A stretch of DNA of 64,000 nt from Diploscapter coronatus (lineage: Eukaryota; Nematoda; Chromadorea; Rhabditida; Rhabditidae), in NCBI GenBank assembly GCA_964036155.1, contig OZ038422.1, positions 20,359,201 to 20,423,200 on the forward strand, in the 5' to 3' direction. A program made the translations under genes and the position numbers. Below, in pieces: positions 26,901-36,882 of the stretch. The notes beneath the pieces are model-generated. The model searched no databases and had not been told where the DNA came from. It worked only from the letters and a program-made list of their open reading frames with translations. Within the stretch, counting starts at the first letter, position 1, and each line of letters starts with the position of its first letter.

Positions 26901-29709
26901 TAGTCAGATCATGTCTTATTTGAGATGAGAAGTAAACAGAATTCACTAATCTTTCAGCTGACTTTTAGTTTTTAAAGTAATAACATTCTTTTTTTAATTT
27001 TGCAATAGTTGACAAAAAATCTTGCTTTGATAGCAGCATTGATGAAGTCGCCGTGAATCTTGTAGATGGATCGGTCGCGCACGAGTCTCTCGGACAGACT
27101 CTGACGGGCCATGTCGTGAGTCACTTGCAGCTCCTCGTTCCAGTCTCGCACTTGCCCAGGGAGGTGGTCTGGAAACGAAAGGGAATTACTTTCTGGCAAA
27201 AATGCTTTCTTAGATCATTCCAAGGAAAGGAGAAAAAGAAATTTCATCTGGAAAGAAAAATTCATTTCAATCCTAGATATTTGAGAGAACTAATGCCAGA
27301 ATTTTTCTTTTCACGAAAGAATCAATTACTTTTCTGTATAAAATAATACATACCTTCAAACCCGACTCTGTGAGTCTGAGTGCTGTCCTCTGCACGGAAA
27401 TAGTCTTCCTTGATCTCAGCCTGTCCGGGAGTCAGCCAGGAATACACAGGGTAGGCAGTTGGGAGACGATCCAGCATGGGACGATTGGCACGACGAGTCA
27501 GCAGTGCGGAATAGCCCTGAAGACAACCATTTTCTATCTTGGTAAGGTAAGCGCAGCTATTTCAACAGAACTGCAAATCTGAACCTAAACTGTACAGGAA
27601 TCAGTTTGAAGTTTGAAGTTTGAAGCTTGAAGCGCAATGGCATTTTTATCTTTGCGTAATCAATGAATCTTGACATAAGTCAACTCGTCAATCTTACCTT
27701 CTTGAATCCGGGACTGATTGTCTGCAGCAAGTCGACCAGTTCGTGGTGAATTCCCCTGTACTGATTAGAAGGGGAGGCATCGAATTGCTCGTCTGTTGAC
27801 GAATTCACGAACCAACCCTGGAAAATCATAGTTGAAAAAGGATTGATTTTCGCGGTAATTTTTTTTATAATTGTGAGTTCATTCTAATTAATGTGAGCTT
27901 TATTCCCGACATTCTCGGGAACATTTAACAATGTTGGAGGAAAACCAATAAACACTTTCATGAAAAACCTCATTTTGATTTCTACTAGAAGATACGTTTC
28001 GAATAAATACGATGCTTACCTTAGTGCAGCAAGTGATGTGGAATCGTCTCTTCTCGACAGTGTCCACGATGGCATACATTATGTCGCCACGCAGCCTTCT
28101 CGGTCCGACTGGGGGGTTGTAGGGCGAAATCGACAGATTACGGATCACCGGGGAGATCTTCGACTGCTGAGGCAGAATGTGTGCCAGAGAACGGTCCTGG
28201 AAAGATAATTTGTATTAAAAAAGGAAAAGTTAACGATGAGGATGATTGCGAAGAAGAGCGAAATACAAATAAAAAAAACTTTTAAACATCATTTTTGTAT
28301 GATGAATGAAAGAAAATTTCAATATGAGCATTCCCCTATTTATTGCTCAAATGAACTTTTTTCGCATTTATAATATCATATTAAAAATCGTCAATAAAAA
28401 ATAACCTTAGTTCCAGGCAGAACGAAATCGGGTGGCTGTCCCTCCGAGAGTTTCTCCTTGCCTTTTCCCTCGTTCAGATTAATCGAAGGCAGGTAGCTCA
28501 GAGAAGTACCGTCCATCGCATTCGCTGCATCCGCAATGTGCTGAAATTGAAAAGAATATCTTAGAAAAGGGCAAAGATTCCAACCTCATTGCCACTTCTG
28601 AGCAGTTCTCTGACGTGTCTGATGTGAACACGAGCGTGACGCAGAGTGTATGGGTCTGAAATCATAACATTCATGAAAAACTCGACGAAGAACGTCTTCC
28701 TCTTGTGAAAATCTTGAATTATCATTAGGTTTCGAAAAAAGTAGAATTTCAAACAAGTTGAAATACAAAGTCGAGATATCTCACAACCAAAATAGTAAAT
28801 TACGGTTCTGAAACTTATAGCTTATGCATTGATTTATCTTCATGATTTTGAAATGAATAAAATAGAAAAAATAGAGATTGGAAAAATTTCTATTCATCAA
28901 AATTTAATTCCTACCTTCAACGACCTGAAGAACACTGCCATCCACGATGTCAGGAATGTTTCTAATGTCTGTGAAGCAGTCGAGTGTCTGTCCATTTAGC
29001 TGCAGGGAGAAACACGTTCTGTGGCAGGTGGCCTCTCTCTCCAACAGCACCTGGTGCAGTTCCTGGATCATCTCCGAAGTGTTCACCTGAAATTTTGCAT
29101 TTCTCGAAAAAAAAACAATAATTGATTTACCTGGAGATCGAAAGGCTCTGCGTTGACCGGGTTAATGGTCAGTTTGAGCACTTTGTCAGTGGCCAGACTG
29201 ACTCCCGGAGTGGCAACCAGCTTCTTGTCGGAATCATTGTCTGAAAAATAAGGATTTCACGATGGGAAAGATACGAATTTTCGAAAAAAAAAAAACGATT
29301 TTTTTAGAAGGACATTTTTACCCTAGAAATTAGGACTGAGCGAAATTTAGTTTCAACTAACTTACATACACTCAAGCCTTATTCCAAATCTTCAATCACA
29401 AAAGAACAAGTAGGGCTGGATAAATGAACATTAAAGGGGTGCACAAATCATAGAAGAAACTATTCAAAAATTTCAAACAAAGAGAAACGTACCAGTCGAC
29501 ATGAGACATTCGTTGTCAGGCGAATTGGGCGCAGTGTCTCTGCCAGAATCGTCGAGAGAAGTCTTTGTGGCAGCCTCGTTGCCCATTTCAGCAGCAACCT
29601 GTCCATTCTCCTTGTGCTCCTTCTGCTGCTCTCTGTGCTCATTCTCCTTCGCGTTGCCTCTCTTTCCCTTTCCGTTCGTCATCGGTGCCACTGTTTCACC
29701 CGAAGTCAT
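20909..29709 (-). CDS. clu-1: Clustered mitochondria protein homologue (CLU-1)
   Basis: CLU/Clueless is a cytosolic RNA- and ribosome-associated protein needed for normal mitochondrial distribution. I model 29 exons: 29709-29493, 29240-29131, 29086-28915, 28655-28585, 28540-28406, 28196-28020, 27817-27698, 27516-27354, 27168-27026, 26774-26649, 26458-26102, 25410-25232, 25186-25107, 25060-24963, 24919-24791, 24540-24391, 24341-24237, 24075-23952, 23858-23752, 23705-23607, 23408-23220, 23170-23069, 22875-22795, 22748-22623, 22411-22301, 21912-21781, 21736-21623, 21555-21444, 21009-20909. They sum to 3930 nt, or 1309 aa, a normal length for the family. The order is family-typical: low-complexity N-terminus (1-75), CLU-N (about 85-200), GSKIP-like segment (295-334), CLU domain (about 390-600, with [16 protein letters not shown] near 521), central region (about 715-890) and TPR-like helices (about 1017-1200). 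Two introns are GC-AG. An acceptor-like TTTTTTAG lies 3 nt before the ATG. Confidence 0.95.
23706..23751 (-). other. GC-AG intron 19 of clu-1
   Basis: Between exon 19 (ends ..GAACTCAAG) and exon 20 (starts GTTGAAACG) the 46-nt intron begins GCAGGA. There is no GT anywhere between the last conserved codon and the acceptor, and the frame meets a stop if it is read through, so a GC donor is the only simple solution. Confidence 0.8.
26775..27025 (-). other. Probable GC-AG intron 9 of clu-1
   Basis: Exon 9 ends ..GCTATCAAA and is followed by GCAAGA; exon 10 starts GGCGCAATG. The GC donor gives ..INAAIK-GAMTVAD.., which fits the family. A GT donor 9 nt further on would insert three residues (ARF-type) and is the alternative. 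Confidence 0.65.
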
Positions 29710-31949
29710 TTCCTAAAAAAATTTGAATTAATAAATTGCAAGACAAAAATAAATGGACGTAAAGTAAAATCAAACTAGAAAAAATTCGCACAAACTGCGA
29801 AGGAATGATTCTTCTTTTGGTTCCAAAGAGGAAAAGAGCCGATAAAAATGAGACCATCCAATAATAGCCTTATTGTCAAAGCAGGTCACAAACTGCTAAT
29901 GAAAAAGAGGGAAAAGGTAGAAAACAAGAGTGCGTGCGAGAGGAAAGACAAGAACTGAGGGGGGCAGGCAGGTAATGATAACAGAATGAGAGAACAGACA
30001 CTGGCAGAAACGAGAGCAAGGGCTGTGATGATGCAAATTAGTTGATCTCGGGAAAATCACTGTAACTACGTCAGAGCTTAGAAATATGGGCCATCTTTAG
30101 ATGCAGATGAAACAAATAAAAAGATGAAAGAGATTATGATAAGATCAATGATAGACCATATTTGGCAAACGATAGCGATTTTACGGTTTTTTACTTCAAA
30201 ACGATGAAACAATCCACGTCATAAAAAGTGGAAAACCCAAAGATCGATTCGCGTAAAACAACAAAAAAATCACGCAGAAAGGAAATGAAATTGGGAAGCA
30301 ATGAAAAGAAGATGAAATATTGATTTGATCATGACAGACAAAGGCCGAGTGAAAGGCGAAGGGGCAAGACTGAGGCAAAGGGCTGTCGGTGCAAAAGCTC
30401 TGACTCTCGTCTGCCTCTGCTGAATGCATCTCTATTCTTTCTCATCTCTAGGTCTCCCCTTTCTTCACTTATGTCTGTGTAATATTCTGAGCACAAGCTA
30501 AACCTGCTAGTAGTTATTAGAAAGTTGAGTTTTCTCAGAGACAAAGACATCAAAAATGTCACGCAGGATGACAAGTTGCCTGTTAATCTCAATTAGAATT
30601 CAGGGAGGAAAAAAACGAATCTTCGATTGAGGCAATGTGTGAGGAGAATAGGAGCCAAGAACCAAAGAACGACCACGAGAATTCAAATAAATAGAGGAAT
30701 GCGATTGATGTGTTCAATACTGGGGAATTTCCAGAGACATCAAAAAACTTTAGTTGAACAAAAGTGGAGTTCAGAATGTACTTTTATGAGCCTGCATGGT
30801 AGGATTTATGTGAGATCTTACAAAGATAATCTAGGGACAATTTGAAATAGAAATACTCGAGTAGTGTGTAAGAAGTGGGGAGAGTGAAGGTTGACCAGGT
30901 AGCGAAAGACAAGGGACTCTAGTGATCCTCTGAGCATATCTGCCTATCCGCGTATTACCTTTCTCATCTCTTTTCTGCTCCCATACCCCCTCTCTTTGAT
31001 CGTCTCATCCTCTCTACCACACAAAAGTGTCTCCTAACCAGAGCCAATCCCTTTCAGAGCCCAAATCCTCTCCTCTCATCTCCCCTTCACTCGATCGACA
31101 AGTTGCTTCTAGCCAAGGGTCAAGTGAATGTAAAGAAGCGAAGAACAACCACATAAAATGTACATATCTGCACATGGTTGGCTGTGACAATCAATAGATA
31201 GGCATCATGGATCAAAATAATAATAATGACTGAAAAATCGGAGATCACTTTTCGCGAAAACAAACCGAAAACCACGATGATGCAATTTTGAAACATGAGA
31301 AAATCGATAATTGGATTTAACGATTTCCCAAACAACCCGGCAGATCGGTAGATCATTTTGCGTTATCGCTATCAGTGGAGATAATAATCAATAACGACAA
31401 ACACGCAGTGCAGACATAAGCGGGAAGCAGTGCACGCCGAGAGACGTCCTCCTCTCTGCGCCCTCCCCAATGCCCCGCTCTTTCGCTTCCAGTCGAAGGG
31501 TTAAGTAAACTGTGAATTTGGGCCCAGTCCCACAACACATTCGAAGAGAGATGAACTTATCCCTGGTAATCGAATTTGTCAAATCCGAGAGGAGTTTGGG
31601 AAAAAGCGAGTCAGAGAAATTGCATCATCATCGAAGAAATCGAACGATTTAAGTGGAATTGATGGATTTTTTTTTTTAAATAACGATATGAAATGATTAG
31701 ACTGAAGTGGGAGAGATTTTCAGGCAAAATGGAAAGAACAAAATCGACGAAAATTATAAAATTTTAGCGAAAATCCGGAGCAGCGACGTTCAATTAGATT
31801 TTATATGTAAAACATACGGCGTAAATGCAGCGCAAACATTGCATTCTGTGTAGCTGGTCATAAGAGGGGTTTTTTTTTTTTTTAAATTATCTTTAGTGGG
31901 AAACTTTTTTAAAGTTACAATTTTTATTCAAACCACTGCGATAACACAT
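29710..31949. other. Non-coding region upstream of clu-1
   Basis: No gene is supported over this 2.2 kb. The sequence just above the clu-1 start (AATTTTTTTAGGAA before the ATG) contains a strong 3' splice acceptor, consistent with spliced-leader addition or a 5' UTR intron. The rest holds pyrimidine-rich tracts (30970-31090) and short shadow frames. Confidence 0.5.
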
Positions 31950-32410
31950 ATTCAAAATTTATGCAGAAAATACTGATCATCCTGCACACGCAACGGAATT
32001 AAAGTTACAAGTGACTTGGGTATCTAGAATTTGTAGAATCGAATAAAAATCATCTTGAAGAGAAATGCGAAATTGTGCAAACAATAGTTTATAAGAGTTT
32101 AATATTTGATTCTACCAAATCTTGATAAAAGTATACGAATTCAATGACCATTTAAAAACTGATCTATCACTATTCATCTAATTTTCCCTGAGATTTTGCC
32201 TAGATCGAGCTCCGATATGTGGTGGAGAGTTTCTTCTGCTCTTCAGTGGCCATCTTCTCGACAAATTTAACACAGTAGCTGCACGTCGGCTTGATGCGGT
32301 AATTGTTTTCAGCCGCGTATTTGAACCCTTCCTGAAAATATCATTAATGGAAAAGTTATTTTTTATTTTGAACTTTATAGCTACTCAATGACGTTTATTT
32401 TCAAATTTAT
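31950..32410. repeat. Left copy of island-flanking direct repeat
   Basis: About 450 bp here is colinear with 45468-45920, in the same orientation, with small indels and substitutions. Shared landmarks include TGACTTGG.TATCTAGAATTT, the GNAT last exon and the start of the intron upstream of it. Similarity ends in that intron near 32400. The two copies bracket the 13 kb accessory island. Confidence 0.85.
32200..32331 (-). pseudogene. Duplicated last exon of the NATD1-like GNAT gene
   Basis: This 132-nt open exon matches the third exon of the complete gene at 45717-45848. It encodes the same C-terminal peptide (starting EGFKYAAENNYRIKPTC and ending TTYRSSI before TAG), and I see only two nucleotide differences, both synonymous. 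Exons 1 and 2 are not present upstream on this strand; the intron similarity stops near 32400. It is therefore a partial copy. It could be a remnant of tandem duplication, or an alternative last exon if splicing spans the island, which seems unlikely. Confidence 0.75.
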
Positions 32411-32824
32411 ACATCTAAACAGGGGAAACTTACAATTAATGTTACTTACAGAATCGCTTTATCATTCAGTCATGTTCATTAACGAACGCAAGCCATGTCT
32501 TCTTTATTAGAAATGGACCGGAATGGAATTTTAACATTTGCACAACCGGAATTTCGGCCCACCCCTATTTGGAAAACGAATTCACGCTTGTACATATTTG
32601 TACGGGCGCATTTCACGTTTCGACTTTTTTGAACAAAACCGTTTTATCGAATATATCATCGATCTAGACCGGATTTTTCGAGACATTTCGGGTTTTTACC
32701 TGGGCATTTCGAAGTTTAACGACCTCGACATACTCATTGTCAGTTCATCTTTTTAGGCTTTTAGGCACAGTAAATAAGAATATCCATAAATTTTTAGTTT
32801 TATATTTTTCAAATTTCAAATCAT
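32411..32824. other. Non-coding stretch inside the island
   Basis: This is AT-rich DNA between the flanking repeat and the upstream region of gene A. One short frame (32538-32756) has no recognisable domain or splice context. I see nothing else. Confidence 0.4.
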
Positions 32825-33253
32825 TTAAAAATAAGCTATTGAATATATTCAATAAATATGCTTATAATGCACTAACGTATCTATCTGTTTTGAAATCTTA
32901 GTTAGTCATATTCTATTCCCATATAAAGATTGTTATCTGATTTGGAAATCGACACTAAAACTAACGTAACCGTTAGTAATGTGACGCTTATTCATATTAT
33001 TGGTATATATTTCAGTTGACTAAGGTGCAAAATTATTATCATTATTATTGTGTTTATATTCCTAATAAATATTGTGACTTTTCTCTATTTTAGTTAACAT
33101 TTTAAATTGCGATAGAATCTTTTAGATACTACGGCATAATTGCACTACATCATGTGAGTGAATAGACTCTACACTCATAAAATAAAATTTATAATATGAT
33201 ATTTTAGAATTGTTTTATTTTCTCAAACTAAAATATTGCTAAAGTTTAAGAGA
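32825..33253 (+). promoter_or_regulatory. Shared upstream region of cassette gene A
   Basis: About 420 bp is conserved upstream of all three cassette genes (A here, B at 36468-36882, C at 44213-44605 on the minus strand). Shared blocks include GCACTAACGTATCTATCTGT, AAGATTGTTATCTGATTTGG, GACGCTTATTCATATTA and CCTAATAAATATTGTGA. Acceptor-like sites TATTTCAG and TATTTTAG sit at about 33016 and 33095, so it may include a 5' UTR intron or a spliced-leader site. A promoter role is inferred from position and conservation. Confidence 0.55.
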
Positions 33254-35504
33254 ATGCTACTATTTTCTAAAATTATCGTCTTTCTGTGGGTATCGATTGA
33301 ATATATCTATCAAGTGGAAGCTGAGAAAATTTCTGACATTGCTCAAGGTATTTATTTATATTATATAAAATCAAAATAATTACTTTTTTATAAATAGAGC
33401 TGGCCAATGAATATGCGATGAATTTAAAATTAAAATTACCGCGATATCAAGTGAATTTATTCAAACACGTAAGGAAAATATATTTTACTAAGGAAAAAAG
33501 TTAAAATATGATCATGAGCAGATTTTACAGTGCAATGGGGAAATTTTGATATTTCATTATAGTGAAAGGATTTTTACACTGAAAATACTCCTGACGATCA
33601 GTAATAATCATACTCATTAAGGTATGGGATATAATTGATAGAAATGAACCTGTTGCAAAAATGAGAGAAGAAATTAAACCTATTGCTGAGAAATTGATAA
33701 CTAGTCAAATTGGTACATCAATTAATCCAGAAGTAATGACTGATCAATTGGTTCGTGGTGTAAATAGATAAACTATTCTAAAGATATTTAATTAAGGAAG
33801 AACTAATGAAGATATTTGATTTTATGGTTGAAGAAAACACTAGATTCCATGAAATTATTAGTTTCTATGAAAATGAGTTTACAGCTGAAAAAGTAAGTGG
33901 CTTAGTCATTCAATTTCAAATTCCTAATACATTAGTAAAATTATTCGAATGCAATATTTATACTGTTATAACAAAAAATATAAACGAGATAATTATTGTC
34001 TTAAAAGTTACAAAAAAAATTAATTTTAGATCAAAAAATTGGATAAAGAAATTCAAGCGATATCATTCAATGTCAGCCTTGGGGGCAAACATGTAGAATT
34101 GAAGCATAATGACATTTATGATAAGTACTCTAATTTGTTAAATTCCTATGATGATAATACTGTTTTCCAATGGTTTCGACACAAAAACAGTTCAAATGCA
34201 GGGGTAATTTAATAATTACGTGATTATCGGCATTACTTGCAATAATTCTAGGAGAAAATACCATTTAACAAACCTGGAAGTAGTTCATCATCAAGTGCTA
34301 TTATAAGGTATAAAATGGATTTTTGTTCATTATTCTTTTAAGGTACTATATAAGGTGTCTCAAAATTATGAACGCGCTTTGTGCTCAAGAGCACCACACC
34401 TACAATGCCTGAATTATTCCGACTCAAATTTTGTACACAGATTCTCTAATATATTCCTCATATATCTGCAAGATTTCAGTCCGATTCAATTTACTATGCT
34501 GTTTCTACGATTTTTTTTTCTGAATTTTGTCAGCCCAGTTTAGAAATGGGAAATTTAATTTTCAGTTAGAAAAAGGAAGAAAATTAATTAGAACTTTTTT
34601 TTTTTTTTTTATATTCTACTAATGAAATACCATATCTAGTCATTCTAGTAATTTACTTTTGAAGGTCAGCAACTCTGTTTTGCGAGGAAATCGGTGGTTC
34701 GTCAGCACAATTCCAACTGCAAATCGAGATCGATGACAACCCCCTGGCAAATATTTTTGTGAATATTTTAACAGAAAATAATGACTACGGGGAACTCCAA
34801 TCCCCATTCAACATCACCGGGGAAACATTTGTTGGAAGCCCCTACAATTGCGTGATGGAAAAATACTGGGACCGTCCCGAACTAATCACTGCCACTGGAA
34901 GCAGAGCTCTGGAAAGTCGATATATTATGCCAATCAATGAAGGCGATATCTACATGGGTATATCGGAATCGAAATATCTTGTAATTCTCATCCAACCATG
35001 GGATAAGGTTAGTTATCATCGCATGATAATGATTGCCACATTATCATCAACAGCCAAACTAGACTGAAAAATGTAGAGTAAATTTTCCTTTTTTGAATTG
35101 TAGAAAAAGAGATAGTGATTTGAAAAGAACATAGAGAAGTAAGCATATAATCAAATATTGTGGGCACAATACGTACATATTTGAACTTTGGGTAGTTAAA
35201 CAAATATTTTAATTTGATCACCATCGACTTTTGAAATTGTAATTGTTTTGATATTCAACACTTTTTTATCTGAACAAGAAAGGAAAAAAATCAATAACAT
35301 TTCGAATCAATTACCTAATCATAAATGGAAGTCAGAATTACATTATATTTTTCAGAATATCCATGTCATACAATTCATTTTTAGGTACGGGTAGATGACT
35401 TATTGCGAAAAGTTGGACGCATACGGAAAGTACCAATGCTGTTGCATGCCAAAAGAAGCGATGGAAAATTCATCGACTTCAAAATAAATCGAGTTTCTTT
35501 TTGA
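33254..35504 (+). CDS. Cassette gene A: putative secreted protein, unknown C-terminal module
   Basis: I do not recognise this family. The model has eight exons: 33254-33347, 33398-33468, 33622-33759, 33797-33892, 34030-34203, 34252-34307, 34665-35007, 35385-35504 (1092 nt, 363 aa). Exon 1 starts MLLFSKIIVFLWVSIEYIY, a good signal peptide. Exons 2-5 form a helical charged region containing PVAKMREEIKPIAEKLITSQ and KHVELKHNDIYD, shared with genes B and C. Exon 6 adds a Ser-rich linker. Exons 7-8 give a distinct C-terminus with LQIEIDDNPLANIFVNIL, PINEGDIYMGISESKYLVIL and a final KINRVSF. Some acceptors are weak (CATTAAG, TTAATTAAG) but recur in the same place in all three copies. An AATAAA lies at 35626. 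The link from exon 6 to exon 7 crosses a 357-nt intron and is the least certain join. Confidence 0.6.
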
Positions 35505-36467
35505 ATTAATCACATATCTCCACTTATCATTCTGTATATTCAATTATGGCATCATTATTCTAACTTATTTGTAATTGCATTACGTTCAAGTTGATATAGA
35601 ATTGTCATTTATTTGGCTTCATTCAAATAAAAAATATTTTATGGATCCTGCATTTATCACAACGTTACAACATATAGCGAAAAGTTTTCCTTCTCTTGGA
35701 TTTTTTTTACAAAATTTCGCATAATGCTGTGACTTTTCATGTTGGGGCGTTATGACAAATCCAATGAGCCCATATTTTGAATGCTGAAAGTTTGCTAACA
35801 CATGGATATATTTTAACCACAAGTATGTGCTAAGTTTTAGCCTTTTAATTTTATATACGAGATTTTAGGAATTTTGAATATTTTTCATCCTATTCGAAAA
35901 TCTAAAATAACAACGCAACCAATTGGAAAACTCTTTTCCTCAATGTGAGTTAGCTAGAAACTATATGATAGAGCTATTTAAAACAGCATATCATTTGATA
36001 ATATGCAAATTTATCTTCTGGGAAATTGTTTTCTTCAGATTCGATGAGATATTAATTACCTCTACTATATAAGAATGTAGTCACCCTTTTTAAATTTCAG
36101 TTTTCAGTAAAAATTTTCATACCAATTATACAAATCGACTATGGAGATTTCAAAAAAGTTGTTTCAGAAAATTTTAACTTTAAAAAGTCGAAATTAGCAC
36201 TGTCAAGTATCTATGCCCCGCTAATTTTTATATTGTAAATGAGCAGATCATTCATTGTCACTTATCTTTTCTCGAGTATAGTAAAAATGTAGTTGAATAT
36301 TTTCCTCAAAAACGTTCCCGAACAGACATAATCAAGAGTGTAAAAATTTAAATTCATTCCATATAATTAGAGGACACAAGTGATATCCCCGATATGAAGA
36401 CAAAGTCATGAAGGTATTTTTATAAAAAAAATCTGATGGGCTAATTAAGCTTATAGCAAAAACTGCT
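35505..36467. other. Intergenic stretch between cassette genes A and B
   Basis: AT-rich non-coding DNA. It contains the likely poly(A) signal of gene A (AATAAA at 35626-35631) and, near 36058, a block (TTACCTCTACTATATAA) that recurs inverted near 44670-44690 upstream of gene C. No coding signal. Confidence 0.45.
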
Positions 36468-36882
36468 ATTATAAACTATTGAATATATTCAATATGTTTA
36501 TAATGCACTAACGTATCTATCTGTTTTGAAATCTTAGTCACATATTTTGTTCCCATATAAAGATTGTTATCTGATTTGGAAATCGATACACTTTAAAACT
36601 AACACAACCATTAGTAATATGACGCTTATTCATATTAGTAGCATATATTTCAGGTAACTAAGGTACAAATTAAAAAAAAATTATTTTGTTTATATTCCTA
36701 ATAAATATTGTGATTTTTCTATTTCAGTTAACATTTCTAAATTGTGATAAACCTTTTACATACTACGATCATAATTGCACTACATCATGTGAGTAAATAG
36801 ACTACTTATAAAATAATTTCTAATATGGTATTTTCGAATTGTTTTATTTTCTCAAAGCGAAATATTCTTGAAGTTTAAGAGA
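36468..36882 (+). promoter_or_regulatory. Shared upstream region of cassette gene B
   Basis: Homologous to 32825-33253 and, inverted, to 44213-44605. It keeps the same order of conserved blocks and the TATATTTCAG acceptor-like site (about 36644-36653). The function is inferred. Confidence 0.55.

Noticed and set aside
32200..32331. Left GNAT exon as part of a second functional gene
   Set aside because: No exon 1 or 2 lies upstream on the minus strand, and intron similarity stops about 70 bp beyond the exon.
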